Source of the DNA: JAHRVQ01 sp963976815 | GTDB lineage: Bacteria > Pseudomonadota > Gammaproteobacteria > Pseudomonadales > Azotimanducaceae | NCBI GenBank assembly: GCA_963976815.1 | Contig: CAXBLU010000008.1 | Span: forward strand, 124,001 to 188,000 | DNA: 64,000 bases | Direction: 5' to 3' | In this document: positions 37,569-45,534 of the stretch, in pieces | Position numbering within the stretch: position 1 is the stretch's first letter | How the letters are laid out: every line of letters starts with the position of its first letter | Translations under genes and position numbers: made by a program | The notes under the pieces: generated by a model | What the model was told of the DNA's origin: nothing | The model's input: the letters and a program-made list of their open reading frames with translations, nothing else | Databases searched by the model: none

Positions 37569-38399
37569 ATGAGTAAGCAATCAATTAGTAGAAGTGAGCT
37601 AATTATAGAGCCTTCGGATCTCGTCGCAAAGTTGGGAAATAAACACCTTAGGATATTTGACGCGACTGTTGTGACCAACCAGGGAGCAGGACAACCATCA
37701 GCTCTGGATAGTTATCTATCAGGGCACATACCGGGTGCGGCGTTCTTAGATCAGCAACGGTTAGCGGATAAAAATAGCGTCTATCAGCTGATGGTTCCGG
37801 CCGCTGAGGAGCTTGCGGTCGCTTTTGGAGAACTGGGTATTAGCCAGGACAGTGAAGTGGTTGTTTATGCGACCACAGTTCTTGCCTGGGCGACGCGGGT
37901 CTGGTGGGTGCTTCGTTACGCAGGATTCAAAAATGTCAGAGTGTTAAACGGCGGTCTCTCGGGCTGGCAGGCGGCCGGTGGTGATATCGAAACGGTAGAG
38001 AACATTTATGCCGCTGACAATTTTGAAATCGATATTGAGTCCGATTGGTTTGTGGGTAAGGATGAGGTGCTCGCGGCATTAAGGGATGATCGGATAAGCA
38101 CCGTGAATACACTGCCCGAGTCTGCCTATGATCAAGCCCACATTTCAGGGTCCACCTGTGTACCCTGTTCTAATTTCCTAGATAATTGGTCAAGACTATT
38201 ACCAAATGAAGAGTTAAAGGAACGTTTGGGAGAGTTTTCGCCGGACAAAAAAATCATCACCTATTGCGGCGGCGGGGTGGCGGCAACGGTCAATGCTGTC
38301 GTACATAAGCTAGTGGGTAACCCAAACGTCGCAGTTTACGATGGCTCGATGTCGGAATGGACGGGTGAAGGGCTACCGCTTACCCGTGCAGGTGACTGA
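37569..38399 (+). CDS. Two-domain rhodanese-type sulfurtransferase
   Basis: 276 residues, two rhodanese domains. Transfers sulfur from thiosulfate or 3-mercaptopyruvate to a thiophilic acceptor. The N-terminal inactive domain has LRIFDATVV and YLSGHIPGAAFLD; the C-terminal domain has the active cysteine in IITYCGGGVAATVNAVV. The loop CGGGVA differs from both CRKGVT (thiosulfate type) and CGSGVT (mercaptopyruvate type), so specificity is unclear. The 3' end overlaps the convergent MATE gene by 64 bp. Confidence 0.85.
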   Translation: MSKQSISRSELIIEPSDLVAKLGNKHLRIFDATVVTNQGAGQPSALDSYLSGHIPGAAFLDQQRLADKNSVYQLMVPAAEELAVAFGELGISQDSEVVVYATTVLAWATRVWWVLRYAGFKNVRVLNGGLSGWQAAGGDIETVENIYAADNFEIDIESDWFVGKDEVLAALRDDRISTVNTLPESAYDQAHISGSTCVPCSNFLDNWSRLLPNEELKERLGEFSPDKKIITYCGGGVAATVNAVVHKLVGNPNVAVYDGSMSEWTGEGLPLTRAGD

Positions 38400-39748
38400 A
38401 CAACTTCAGCGTTAGCGATTTTAATATCGCGTCCAATTTGCAGATGGAGCCACAACCAACTCACTCCTCCGAGTAAGATGACGGTTGTCACAACTCCGGC
38501 AAATATCCCTGGATAACCGTAAAAATGGTCACCGACTAACGCCAGAGGAATACCAACCACAATCATTTGTAGGATCGAAATGATGAGTGGAGGCATAGGC
38601 TTGCCCAGAGCGTTAAACGCAGACGTACTGTTGGACATGACTCCCATAAAGCCCACACCCAGCGGCGCGATTAATAGGTACCAGGTTGCAGCCTCAATGA
38701 CGGCCGGATCATCGTTGATTAAAGAAACTAGAAATGCAGCGGAAAAATAAAGGAACCCATAGGCCAGTGCGCCCCAGATCAGGACAAAACCATTTGCCAG
38801 TTTTAACGCTAGTTTGACTCGCTCAAACGCACGTCGCCCCCAGTTCTGACCCACAAACGGGGCAACACTCATCGAAAGGGCAAATAGGATCATAATGATC
38901 ATAGCTTCAATTCGAGAGGCCACACTAAAACCCGCAACAACAACAGCGCCATGCCCAGCCAGTAGCCTTGTGATGACACTCATACCAATAGGGGAAACCA
39001 GATTGCTGGCGATTGCCGGCATACCGACATGCAAAATATCTTTGCAGGAACCAAAAAAACCATTCATGTCCGGAGAAATTAACTGGCTACGGGTCATTGC
39101 CCAGCCGTAAAGCAGCAGGCTGACAAATCGGGCGACGATAAATGCGAGGGCTGCCCCGGCTAACTCAAGTCTAGGAAACCCAAAGAGACCAAAAATAAAC
39201 AATGGTCCGAGCACAACCTGTAATAGAGAACCAATTGTCATCAGATAGCCTGGAGTCCTGGCATCGCCGGCGGCTCTCATCATGGTTGAGCCAACCATCG
39301 CTACGGTGAAGAAGGGTAGGCCGAGCAGCCATAACCGCATATACAAAACCGAAAGGTCGCGAATATTGGCATCGGCGCCTAACAGTTTGAATATGGTGGG
39401 CAAACTCCACCAACTTAAGAGAATCACAATCACAATAAAAACAAAAGCCAGTACAAAACAATGGGTGATGAGTTTTCTAGCTCGAGGCCAGTTGTCATTG
39501 CCAATACTTCTCGCGACAACCGAAGAGGCGCCGATGGAGAGCCCCATTGTGATGCCCTGGAGCGTCATGACTAATGGAAAAGTAAAACCCAGGGCAGCTA
39601 ATTCCGTTGTACCAACACGACCAACGTAAACCGTCTCCATCAGATTAGCGCCCATAACGGAAACAAAACCCATTAGCATAAAGCCCGTGAGGTATATTAG
39701 ATGGGTGTGTACAGGACCTACGGTTAAGTCTGGGCTGCGGTTCGCCAT
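38336..39748 (-). CDS. MATE-family multidrug efflux transporter
   Basis: 470 residues with about twelve membrane segments. Sodium- or proton-driven export of cationic compounds. Family signs include MGANLMETVYVGRVGTTELAALGFTFPL, MGLSIGASSVVARSIG, GDARTPGYLMTIGSLLQVVLGPLFIFG and the second-half AVVVAGFSVASRIEAMIIM followed by PFVGQNWG. The last 21 residues are hydrophilic and encoded within the overlap with the sulfurtransferase gene. No clear ribosome-binding site precedes ATG 39748; a hexanucleotide repeat lies 16 bp upstream. Confidence 0.9.
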   Translation of the reverse strand: MANRSPDLTVGPVHTHLIYLTGFMLMGFVSVMGANLMETVYVGRVGTTELAALGFTFPLVMTLQGITMGLSIGASSVVARSIGNDNWPRARKLITHCFVLAFVFIVIVILLSWWSLPTIFKLLGADANIRDLSVLYMRLWLLGLPFFTVAMVGSTMMRAAGDARTPGYLMTIGSLLQVVLGPLFIFGLFGFPRLELAGAALAFIVARFVSLLLYGWAMTRSQLISPDMNGFFGSCKDILHVGMPAIASNLVSPIGMSVITRLLAGHGAVVVAGFSVASRIEAMIIMILFALSMSVAPFVGQNWGRRAFERVKLALKLANGFVLIWGALAYGFLYFSAAFLVSLINDDPAVIEAATWYLLIAPLGVGFMGVMSNSTSAFNALGKPMPPLIISILQMIVVGIPLALVGDHFYGYPGIFAGVVTTVILLGGVSWLWLHLQIGRDIKIANAEVVQSPARVSGSPSPVHSDIEPS

Positions 39749-39764
39749 AGAGTTGCTATCTGTG

Positions 39765-39806
39765 TTGGTTTTGGTTTTGGTTTTGGTTTTGGTTTTGGTT
39801 TCGGTT
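39765..39806. repeat. Seven-copy hexanucleotide repeat before the MATE start codon
   Basis: TTGGTT is repeated seven times in a row (the last copy is TCGGTT). It begins 17 bp upstream of the MATE ATG, so on that gene's strand the 5' region reads as AACCAA units. In frame it reads Lys-Thr repeats but a TAA precedes them without a start codon, so it is not coding. Slippage here would alter promoter or leader spacing. Confidence 0.9.
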
Positions 39807-39931
39807 TAGATTTTGATTCGAGGTTGCCATCATCTCAAGATGAACCGTGAAACAAAATAGGCGCGACGCTGGTACCAGCCTGTGTAATGTTGAACAATGA
39901 CAGTTTTCCAGCAAGCAAGGTACTTAAGACA

Positions 39932-40456
39932 ATGGCGGTTCCCCTGTACGACGTGACGATCGGCACATATTTGCAACAGCTAAATGCCACTGGCAAATTT
40001 TTAGCAAAATCCAGAGAACACTTTGAATCAAATAATATTGACCTTCAGACCCTTGTTGAAGCGCGCATTTGCGATGATATGTTGCCGTTATCGTTTCAGG
40101 TTGGCTCTGTGGTTCACCATTCAGCCAGGGCGGTAGACGCGCTTATCTCCGGTACCTTTGGTGTCCCTTCAGCTCCTGACGACATAAACTATGGTGGCCT
40201 CGAAGGATTGATATCCGACGCAATTGAGCACTTAAAATCGATAGATAAAGAAACCATCGAGCAATGCTCCGGCAAAGAAATTATCTTTTCCGTGGGGGAT
40301 CGCAAACTGCCTTTTACCGCTGAGGGTTTTGTCTTGTCCTTCTCGCTACCTAATGTATTTTTTCATGCCACTACAGCCTATGACATTCTTCGGGGGAAGG
40401 GTGCTCCGATAGGCAAGCGTGACTATCTCGGTAACCTTAAGATGAAGGAAAGCTAA
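39932..40456 (+). CDS. DUF1993 (DinB-like) protein
   Basis: 174 residues from ATG 39932 (MAVPLYDVTIGTYLQQL), the conserved start of the family; an upstream ATG at 39887 adds 15 unconserved residues. MLPLSFQVGSVVHHSARAVDAL, the TAEGFVLSFSLPNVFFHATTAYDILR stretch and GAPIGKRDYLG are typical DUF1993 blocks. A four-helix DinB-like fold is expected; function unknown. The stop overlaps the next start by one base (TAATG). Confidence 0.85.
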   Translation: MAVPLYDVTIGTYLQQLNATGKFLAKSREHFESNNIDLQTLVEARICDDMLPLSFQVGSVVHHSARAVDALISGTFGVPSAPDDINYGGLEGLISDAIEHLKSIDKETIEQCSGKEIIFSVGDRKLPFTAEGFVLSFSLPNVFFHATTAYDILRGKGAPIGKRDYLGNLKMKES

Positions 40457-40992
40457 TGCGTTACTTATGGGTAAGATTACATCTGTGGATGGCATCATTT
40501 CTTTGCACAATACTGTTGATGATTGCGGTGTCCGGTGGCCTTTATTTGTTCGACCAAAAAGGTGAAACCGTTGCGACAAAAGTTGCAGTGCCGGAGGGTT
40601 TAACAATAGACCTAACCAGTTCAACGCTAGAAAGCGAAGTCCGTGCATTGTTTTTGGACGCCGGTATTGAGCATGACTTTGAATATATTCGCTCCAGTGG
40701 TACCACTCTGGTCACAAGACCTACTTCGAGAACCTATTACGAAATTAAAGTGGCTTCGTCAGCACTCAGTGTTACCCGACACGAACCTGACTTAATTAAA
40801 TCTATTGTTGAACTCCATAAGGGACATGGCCCGACCCTGTACAAGCGCTTTCAGCAATTTGCAGCTGCCGGACTGATTTTTGTCCTGTTATCGGGATTGT
40901 GGCTTGGGGTTTCCGCCAAGGGGCTGCGCAAGCAAACACTTGCCGCTGTTGGTGTTGGGCTTGTAGTGTTTGCAACGCTCGCGTTGAATTAG
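40456..40992 (+). CDS. PepSY-associated membrane protein
   Basis: 178 residues. The start RYLWVRLHLWMASFLCTILLMIAVSGGLYLF is a membrane helix typical of PepSY-TM proteins. A soluble stretch of about 100 residues and a second membrane region (FQQFAAAGLIFVLLSGLWLG and LAAVGVGLVVFATLALN) follow, with a conserved ELHKGHGP motif just before it. Such proteins often relate to iron-siderophore reductases or peptidase inhibition; nothing here decides. It is translationally coupled to the DUF1993 gene. Confidence 0.75.
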   Translation: MRYLWVRLHLWMASFLCTILLMIAVSGGLYLFDQKGETVATKVAVPEGLTIDLTSSTLESEVRALFLDAGIEHDFEYIRSSGTTLVTRPTSRTYYEIKVASSALSVTRHEPDLIKSIVELHKGHGPTLYKRFQQFAAAGLIFVLLSGLWLGVSAKGLRKQTLAAVGVGLVVFATLALN

Positions 40993-41026
40993 GCCCCATC
41001 TCCGCTGCCTGATCTACACTTAGGGG

Positions 41027-42442
41027 ATGACACAAGACCCACAAAAAAAGAATCCCCTTGAGCTTTGGATAGATCGGCTCTCCCATGAAGAGATGCCCGC
41101 ATTCGCCCATACGGCTCGCTCCCTCGCTTATGTATCGAGGGAAGAGGATAGTTCAGCGAATGACCTGGCTAACGTCATTCTTCACGACAGCGCGATGACC
41201 GCCAGGATTCTTCGGCTAGCCAATAGCGTTCAATATAACGTGTCAGGCCATGCCATTGAGACCGTGAGCTATGCGATTGTTATTTTGGGGTTCGAAGAAG
41301 TACGTAATCTGGCCCTGACCATATCTATGATTGATTCTGTGCTGGATTCCGCAAATCAAGAAAAGGTCCAACACGAGATGATTTGCGCCTACCATGCGGC
41401 CGTCCAGGCCAAGCGTCTGGCGGAGCGGGTTGGATCAGATAATTTGGAAGCCGTGTATATCGGTGCGTTATTGCATCGATTAGGTCCCATCATGTTCTGG
41501 TGTTTTCCCTTTTCTAAAGGTGAGCTTCTCCTCAGTGGTTATAGCTCGGGTTTGAGTGCCGCAAGCGTAGAAAAAAAAGTGTTGGGCTTTAGCTTGAGCG
41601 AGTTAACTTCTTCGTTGGTATCAGAATGGCAGTTAAGCGTGATGCTAGACGAGGCGTTACAGGGTAGGTCGCAACCTCGCTCCGATGATCAAGCCGTACT
41701 GCAAGGACTAGGCATTGCCGAGGCCGCAGCTCAGGGGTGGCGGTCTGAACAATTTCTTACGGAGCTAGCTCAACTGGCAAAACAGTTAGGTATGACCGGT
41801 AAAGAGGCCCGGGAGTATGTCTTCGCCGGGGCAAAAATGGCTAATGAAGGGCTTGTGGCCTTCGGGTTCCCCAAAACCCGTGTGCTTATCCCGCCGGAAG
41901 AACAATCGGAGACCCCGCGCGCAGAGCCTACCGATACCGGTCCCGGTTTAGAGTTAGCCATCCTGCGCCAACTCACCCATATGTTAGGGGAGGACATGGA
42001 CCTCAATAAGGTCGTTATGGCGGTACTCGAGGGCGTTTACAGAGTGTTGTCGATGGACAATGTCATGTTCGCCGTCGCCAATCACAGCACTAACGGACTT
42101 GTGGCAAAATTTATGCTGGGTCAATCAAAGGATGTGACCATGGCAAAGAAGTTACTGCCGGGCAACGGAGAATTCCTAGAATATTTGCAGATCACAGATC
42201 AGGCCTTTTGGCAGAGTTCCCACGCGCCCGGCTTTAGTGGGACTCCGGATCCGCTGATTCTATCCCTGGGTGCCAGCGAATACTTTGCACACCCGGTTGT
42301 GCTGAAGGGTCGAGTATTAGGGCTGGTTTACGCTGATCGAGCCGTTCGCCGTGAACCGTTTACAGCGGCCAATTTGCAAAGTTTTACCCACCTATGCGAT
42401 CACGTCACCCTAGCGTTCAAAATCCTCTCGAAACAGCCTTGA
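41027..42442 (+). CDS. HDOD-GAF signalling protein
   Basis: 471 residues. The N-terminal HDOD domain (about 15-215) includes LANVILHDSAMTARILRLANSVQY, IETVSYAIVILGFEEVRNLAL and AVYIGALLHRLGPIMFW. The C-terminal GAF-like domain (about 310-470) includes LGEDMDLNKVVMAVLEGVYRVL and VLGLVYADRA. HDOD proteins act in regulation of motility, cell cycle or stress, usually without catalytic activity. The stop codon lies in the first unit of an 18-bp tandem repeat. Confidence 0.88.
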   Translation: MTQDPQKKNPLELWIDRLSHEEMPAFAHTARSLAYVSREEDSSANDLANVILHDSAMTARILRLANSVQYNVSGHAIETVSYAIVILGFEEVRNLALTISMIDSVLDSANQEKVQHEMICAYHAAVQAKRLAERVGSDNLEAVYIGALLHRLGPIMFWCFPFSKGELLLSGYSSGLSAASVEKKVLGFSLSELTSSLVSEWQLSVMLDEALQGRSQPRSDDQAVLQGLGIAEAAAQGWRSEQFLTELAQLAKQLGMTGKEAREYVFAGAKMANEGLVAFGFPKTRVLIPPEEQSETPRAEPTDTGPGLELAILRQLTHMLGEDMDLNKVVMAVLEGVYRVLSMDNVMFAVANHSTNGLVAKFMLGQSKDVTMAKKLLPGNGEFLEYLQITDQAFWQSSHAPGFSGTPDPLILSLGASEYFAHPVVLKGRVLGLVYADRAVRREPFTAANLQSFTHLCDHVTLAFKILSKQP

Positions 42443-42504
42443 GCGGATATACAGCCATGAGCGGGTAGACAGCCTTGAGCGGATAAACAGCCTTGAGCTG
42501 ATAT
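42433..42504. repeat. Four 18-bp tandem repeats over the stop codon of the HDOD gene
   Basis: Units of the form ACAGCCTTGAGCGGATAT at 42433, 42451, 42469 and 42487, with one to four changes each, then a broken fifth copy. The first unit contains the HDOD TGA stop. The unit is 15/18 identical to the 18-bp unit at 43709 on the same strand. Confidence 0.9.
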
Positions 42505-42669
42505 ACAGCGAATAACAGCCGGAGTGCGTTATTGAGCTTTTCCAATTTAGCCGTGGGAAAGCCAAACAATTCCCGCTTTTAGCCACAACCTGACCCCAGA
42601 TTGTATAATTGTGTTGTCGGAAGCCGTGTGCTTCACGTAACATACTGTTTTCCCCGTATATTTCACCGT

Positions 42670-43641
42670 ATGTTGGTTTGCAAAACTCTAATTCGTTTGA
42701 TCGGAGCTGTTTTTTTGTGGCTTGGTTTAACGACATCCGCCTCCGGTGAATACTTTGGCGCAATTGCGGGGGGTATGCAGGGCAGTCAGCCATTTGGCGC
42801 GCCAGCGGAAGGCAAACCCCTTGGGATCATCCATATTTCCCCTGATCTTCCTAACGTCATTTGGGTTGACCTTAAAGGTGGGGCAATGCATTTGTTGGAG
42901 CAGTCTGAACCGGGGTTGTTCCGAGACAAACAGATTATTCCAATCTCAATCGGCAAATCTGGGTTTGGTAAAACCCTGGAAGGGGACTTGAAAACCCCCG
43001 TAGGGGTTTATCAGGTTACGAGTTATCTTGGTGACGCCGCCCTTGCTGACAAGTATGGCAGTGGTGCGTTTCCATTGAACTATCCAAACATCCAGGACCG
43101 TCTACAAAAAAGGACCGGTAGTGGTATTTGGCTCCACGGATTGCCCAAGGGCGTCGAAAGTCGACCGAGACTCGACAGTGATGGTTGTGTGGTCATCGAC
43201 AATGAAACGCTCGTAAATCTAAAGCCCGATATTGTCAGCAAAGAGACGCTTGTTGTGCTGTCCCCAGGACTCGAATGGCAGACCAACTCTCCAGAATCGG
43301 AACAGCAACTTTTGGACACGATTGAACAATGGAGACTGGATTGGCAAGCCCGGGATAATCCCGCATACCTACTTCATTACGGCCAAACTTTTACAGACTC
43401 AAAACGAGATCTTACGGGTTGGAAACAATACAAAACCAGAGTCAATCGAAGCAAGCGCCGCATTAAAGTTGATATTCAGAAACTCAGCGCGATCGCCTAT
43501 CCAGGCGAAAGTAATCTTGCCTCCGTACGGTTCTATCAAATTTATGAAAGCGACAACTATCGCTGGCGCGGTTGGAAACAACTCCTCTGGCAATTGGAAT
43601 CCGATGGGCAATGGCGAATCGTCTATGAAGGCAATGGTTAA
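42670..43641 (+). CDS. L,D-transpeptidase (YkuD) with C-terminal NTF2-like domain
   Basis: 323 residues from ATG 42670, chosen because it gives a signal peptide (LIRLIGAVFLWLGLTTSASG); the frame is open from 42601 but without a good start. The YkuD domain has GSGIWLHGLPKG and the catalytic SDGCVVI (HGxx plus SxGC), which cross-links peptidoglycan or attaches proteins to it in the periplasm. The last 120 residues (WRLDWQARDNPAYLLHYGQTF) form an NTF2-like domain as in Cds6-type L,D-transpeptidases. It overlaps the following M14 lipoprotein gene by 17 bp. Confidence 0.88.
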   Translation: MLVCKTLIRLIGAVFLWLGLTTSASGEYFGAIAGGMQGSQPFGAPAEGKPLGIIHISPDLPNVIWVDLKGGAMHLLEQSEPGLFRDKQIIPISIGKSGFGKTLEGDLKTPVGVYQVTSYLGDAALADKYGSGAFPLNYPNIQDRLQKRTGSGIWLHGLPKGVESRPRLDSDGCVVIDNETLVNLKPDIVSKETLVVLSPGLEWQTNSPESEQQLLDTIEQWRLDWQARDNPAYLLHYGQTFTDSKRDLTGWKQYKTRVNRSKRRIKVDIQKLSAIAYPGESNLASVRFYQIYESDNYRWRGWKQLLWQLESDGQWRIVYEGNG

Positions 43642-44854
43642 ATATTCACGAGCGCTCGGTACCCTGCTCTTGCTCGCAATACTCACCGCCTGTGTGAGTA
43701 GTTTGCCAGAGCCCTCAGCGGATAAAGAGCCCTCAGCCAATAAAGAGCCCTCAGCGGATAAAGAGCCCTCAGCAGATAAAGAGCCCTCAGCCAATAAAGA
43801 GCCCTCTGCGGATAAAGAGCCCTCAGCCAATAAAGAGCCCTCAGCAGATAAAGAGCCCTCTGCGGATAAAGAGCCCTCAGCGGATGGAAAGCCCTCAGCG
43901 GATGGAAAGCCCTCAGCGGAAAAAGCCCCTTCTGACACTCCGGTGCCCGCAACAGCCACAAAACCTGACGTTCAATTGTCTCCCGAGCAAAAACTGGCTG
44001 AACAACAATTGGAGGCAGCTAACCAGGCCGAAATAGAAGCCAAAGCCATCGAAGCAACCATGGCGGTAAGTAAACTTTGTGATGCGATTGGTCGAAAATT
44101 AGGCAGTGTCAGTGTTGAAGACTGTCGGGCTGAGCCGCTTATTCACAGCGGCTACAGTACCGAAGGGAATTCTATTGCCTACCGAGAATACCTGCCGATT
44201 GAGGGGCGTCAAAATCTAGGTAAAGTGTTGGTTTTGGGGGGCATTCATGGAGATGAGTTTTCTTCGGTTTCTATAGTCTTCAAATGGTTAAAAATTTTGG
44301 ATCAATACCATTCAGGGCTGTTTCATTGGAGAATTGTACCGACGGTCAATCCCGATGGTTTACTCCAAAGAAAATCCCAACGCCAAAACAGCAACGGCGT
44401 TGACCTGAATCGCAATTTTCCGACGTCGGATTGGGACGATAATGCGATTCAATATTGGGAGACGGAAACCGCCCGTAACCCAAGAAGAAATCCTGGTAGT
44501 GCAGCAGCTAGCGAAGTTGAAACTCAATGGATTGTGAATCAAATCGAGACTTTCAATCCAGATGTGATTATCTCAATGCATGCGCCTTACCATCTGGTGG
44601 ACTATGATGGTCCCCCGACCGCGCCGGAAAATCTAGGCAGCCTCTACCTACGGAAACTTGGCGTGTATCCAGGTTCTCTCGGAAACTACGTCGGAATCGA
44701 TCAAAATAGACCGATTGTCACGGTTGAACTTAAGTCCGCGGGGATTATGCCGCGTAAGAGTGAGATAGATTCCATGTGGAATGATCTGGTGAGATGGCTC
44801 CGTGGGCAGCTAGATAGTAGCCGTGAAATTGTCCCGGTAGCCGAAGAAGATTAA
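43625..44854 (+). CDS. M14-family zinc carboxypeptidase lipoprotein with a hexapeptide-repeat linker
   Basis: 409 residues from ATG 43625 (or 43634). A signal peptide with lipobox LTAC predicts outer-membrane anchoring. Residues 29-100 are twelve EPSADK-type hexapeptides, a flexible linker. The M14 domain has GGIHGDEFSSVS (zinc His and Glu), VNPDGLLQ, SNGVDLNRNFPTSDW and SMHAPYHLVD (third zinc ligand), plus the catalytic Glu in IVTVELKSAG. The pattern is that of MpaA-like murein peptide amidases that cut gamma-D-Glu-diaminopimelate. Overlap with the L,D-transpeptidase gene suggests joint work on peptidoglycan. Confidence 0.85.
   Translation: MKAMVKYSRALGTLLLLAILTACVSSLPEPSADKEPSANKEPSADKEPSADKEPSANKEPSADKEPSANKEPSADKEPSADKEPSADGKPSADGKPSAEKAPSDTPVPATATKPDVQLSPEQKLAEQQLEAANQAEIEAKAIEATMAVSKLCDAIGRKLGSVSVEDCRAEPLIHSGYSTEGNSIAYREYLPIEGRQNLGKVLVLGGIHGDEFSSVSIVFKWLKILDQYHSGLFHWRIVPTVNPDGLLQRKSQRQNSNGVDLNRNFPTSDWDDNAIQYWETETARNPRRNPGSAAASEVETQWIVNQIETFNPDVIISMHAPYHLVDYDGPPTAPENLGSLYLRKLGVYPGSLGNYVGIDQNRPIVTVELKSAGIMPRKSEIDSMWNDLVRWLRGQLDSSREIVPVAEED
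43709..43924. repeat. Twelve in-frame 18-bp tandem repeats in the M14 lipoprotein gene
   Basis: The unit GAGCCCTCAGCGGATAAA encodes Glu-Pro-Ser-Ala-Asp-Lys; Asn replaces Asp in some copies and the last three drift to KPSADG and KPSAEK. It is the lipoprotein linker and should vary in length between strains without breaking the frame. Confidence 0.95.
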
Positions 44855-45198
44855 AGCAGGGCGGCACTTACCCTGGGGATTCGGCCGAATCACCATCGTC
44901 CTGCAAAAATGAGCCCTAACGATATTGATGGGTGAAGGTAAATTAGCTTTAGATTTGTGTTGTGACTGTGACAAAAATTCACGAATAACCCTTGCTTTCT
45001 TTAGATTTGACCATCCAAATTCGTTTGACATCATCTTTTTCCTCTATACAATTCTTGACAGCTAGAAAGAAAGCCTCATAAAAGCTCTGCCGTCTTGTTA
45101 CTCGTAATGGTTCGTCCTGTAGTTATTTTAAGAGAAAGCCATTTTTTTCCGGCGCCGACGCCACTTAAGGCTAATTTTAATTATTTCAGGAAAGCGTT
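44855..45198 (+). promoter_or_regulatory. Intergenic region with the cold-shock gene promoter and long leader
   Basis: 344 bp without a gene. A good sigma-70 promoter is TTGACA (45025-45030), 16-bp spacer, TACAAT (45047-45052). A second TTGACA at 45055-45060 has a weaker -10 (ATAAAA at 45078-45083). Transcription from the first would give a leader of about 140 nt before the csp ATG, as in cold-shock genes where the leader folds differently in the cold. I do not see an exact cold-box sequence. Confidence 0.55.
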
Positions 45199-45408
45199 AT
45201 GTCTGACAAAGTAGAAGGAACCGTTAAATGGTTCAACGAATCTAAAGGATTCGGTTTTATTTCCCAGGAAGGTGGTCCAGATGTGTTTGCACATTTTAGT
45301 GCCATCAGCGGTTCTGGTTTCAAAACACTGGCGGAAGGTCAGCGTGTAGAGTTCACCATTACCCAGGGTCAAAAAGGACCTCAAGCTGCTGATATTGTTG
45401 CTCTATAG
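45199..45408 (+). CDS. Cold-shock domain protein (CspA family)
   Basis: 69 residues, one OB-fold. RNP1 is KGFGFIS and RNP2 is DVFAHFSAI; GTVKWFNESKGFGFI is the family signature. It binds single-stranded RNA and DNA and melts secondary structure. A good AGGAAAG stands before the ATG and a terminator follows 22 bp after the stop. Confidence 0.97.
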   Translation: MSDKVEGTVKWFNESKGFGFISQEGGPDVFAHFSAISGSGFKTLAEGQRVEFTITQGQKGPQAADIVAL

Positions 45409-45429
45409 GGCGTATCAGTAGACAAAAAA

Positions 45430-45455
45430 GCAAGGCTCCGGCCTTGCTTTTTTTT
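45430..45455 (+). terminator. Rho-independent terminator of the csp gene
   Basis: The perfect 7-bp stem GCAAGGC / GCCTTGC with loop TCCG is followed by eight T (45448-45455). A run of A on the other side makes it also usable for the leftward direction. Confidence 0.92.
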
Positions 45456-45471
45456 GCCTGTTTTTTGTTCG

Positions 45472-45500
45472 TTTTTGGCTCCTTTTTAGCTCCTTTTTGG
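45472..45500. repeat. Short 11-bp tandem repeat after the csp terminator
   Basis: TTTTTGGCTCC, TTTTTAGCTCC and a partial TTTTTGG follow one another at 45472, 45483 and 45494, between the csp terminator and the 3' end of the SDR gene. Confidence 0.7.
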
Positions 45501-45534
45501 CGTGGGCCTACCCTCAAGTCACTTGATATAGCAA

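Noticed and set aside
39749..39806. Upstream extension of the MATE protein through the hexanucleotide repeat (Lys-Thr repeats)
   Set aside because: The frame is open through the repeat but meets a TAA just beyond it with no start codon in between.
43232..43624. N-terminal extension of the M14 lipoprotein to 43232
   Set aside because: It lies wholly inside the L,D-transpeptidase gene. The signal peptide and lipobox begin at 43625.
43399..43959. Long repetitive open frames antisense to the M14 lipoprotein linker (reading AEGSLS or RALYPL repeats)
   Set aside because: They exist only because an 18-bp repeat without stops is open in every frame. No start signal and no family resemblance.
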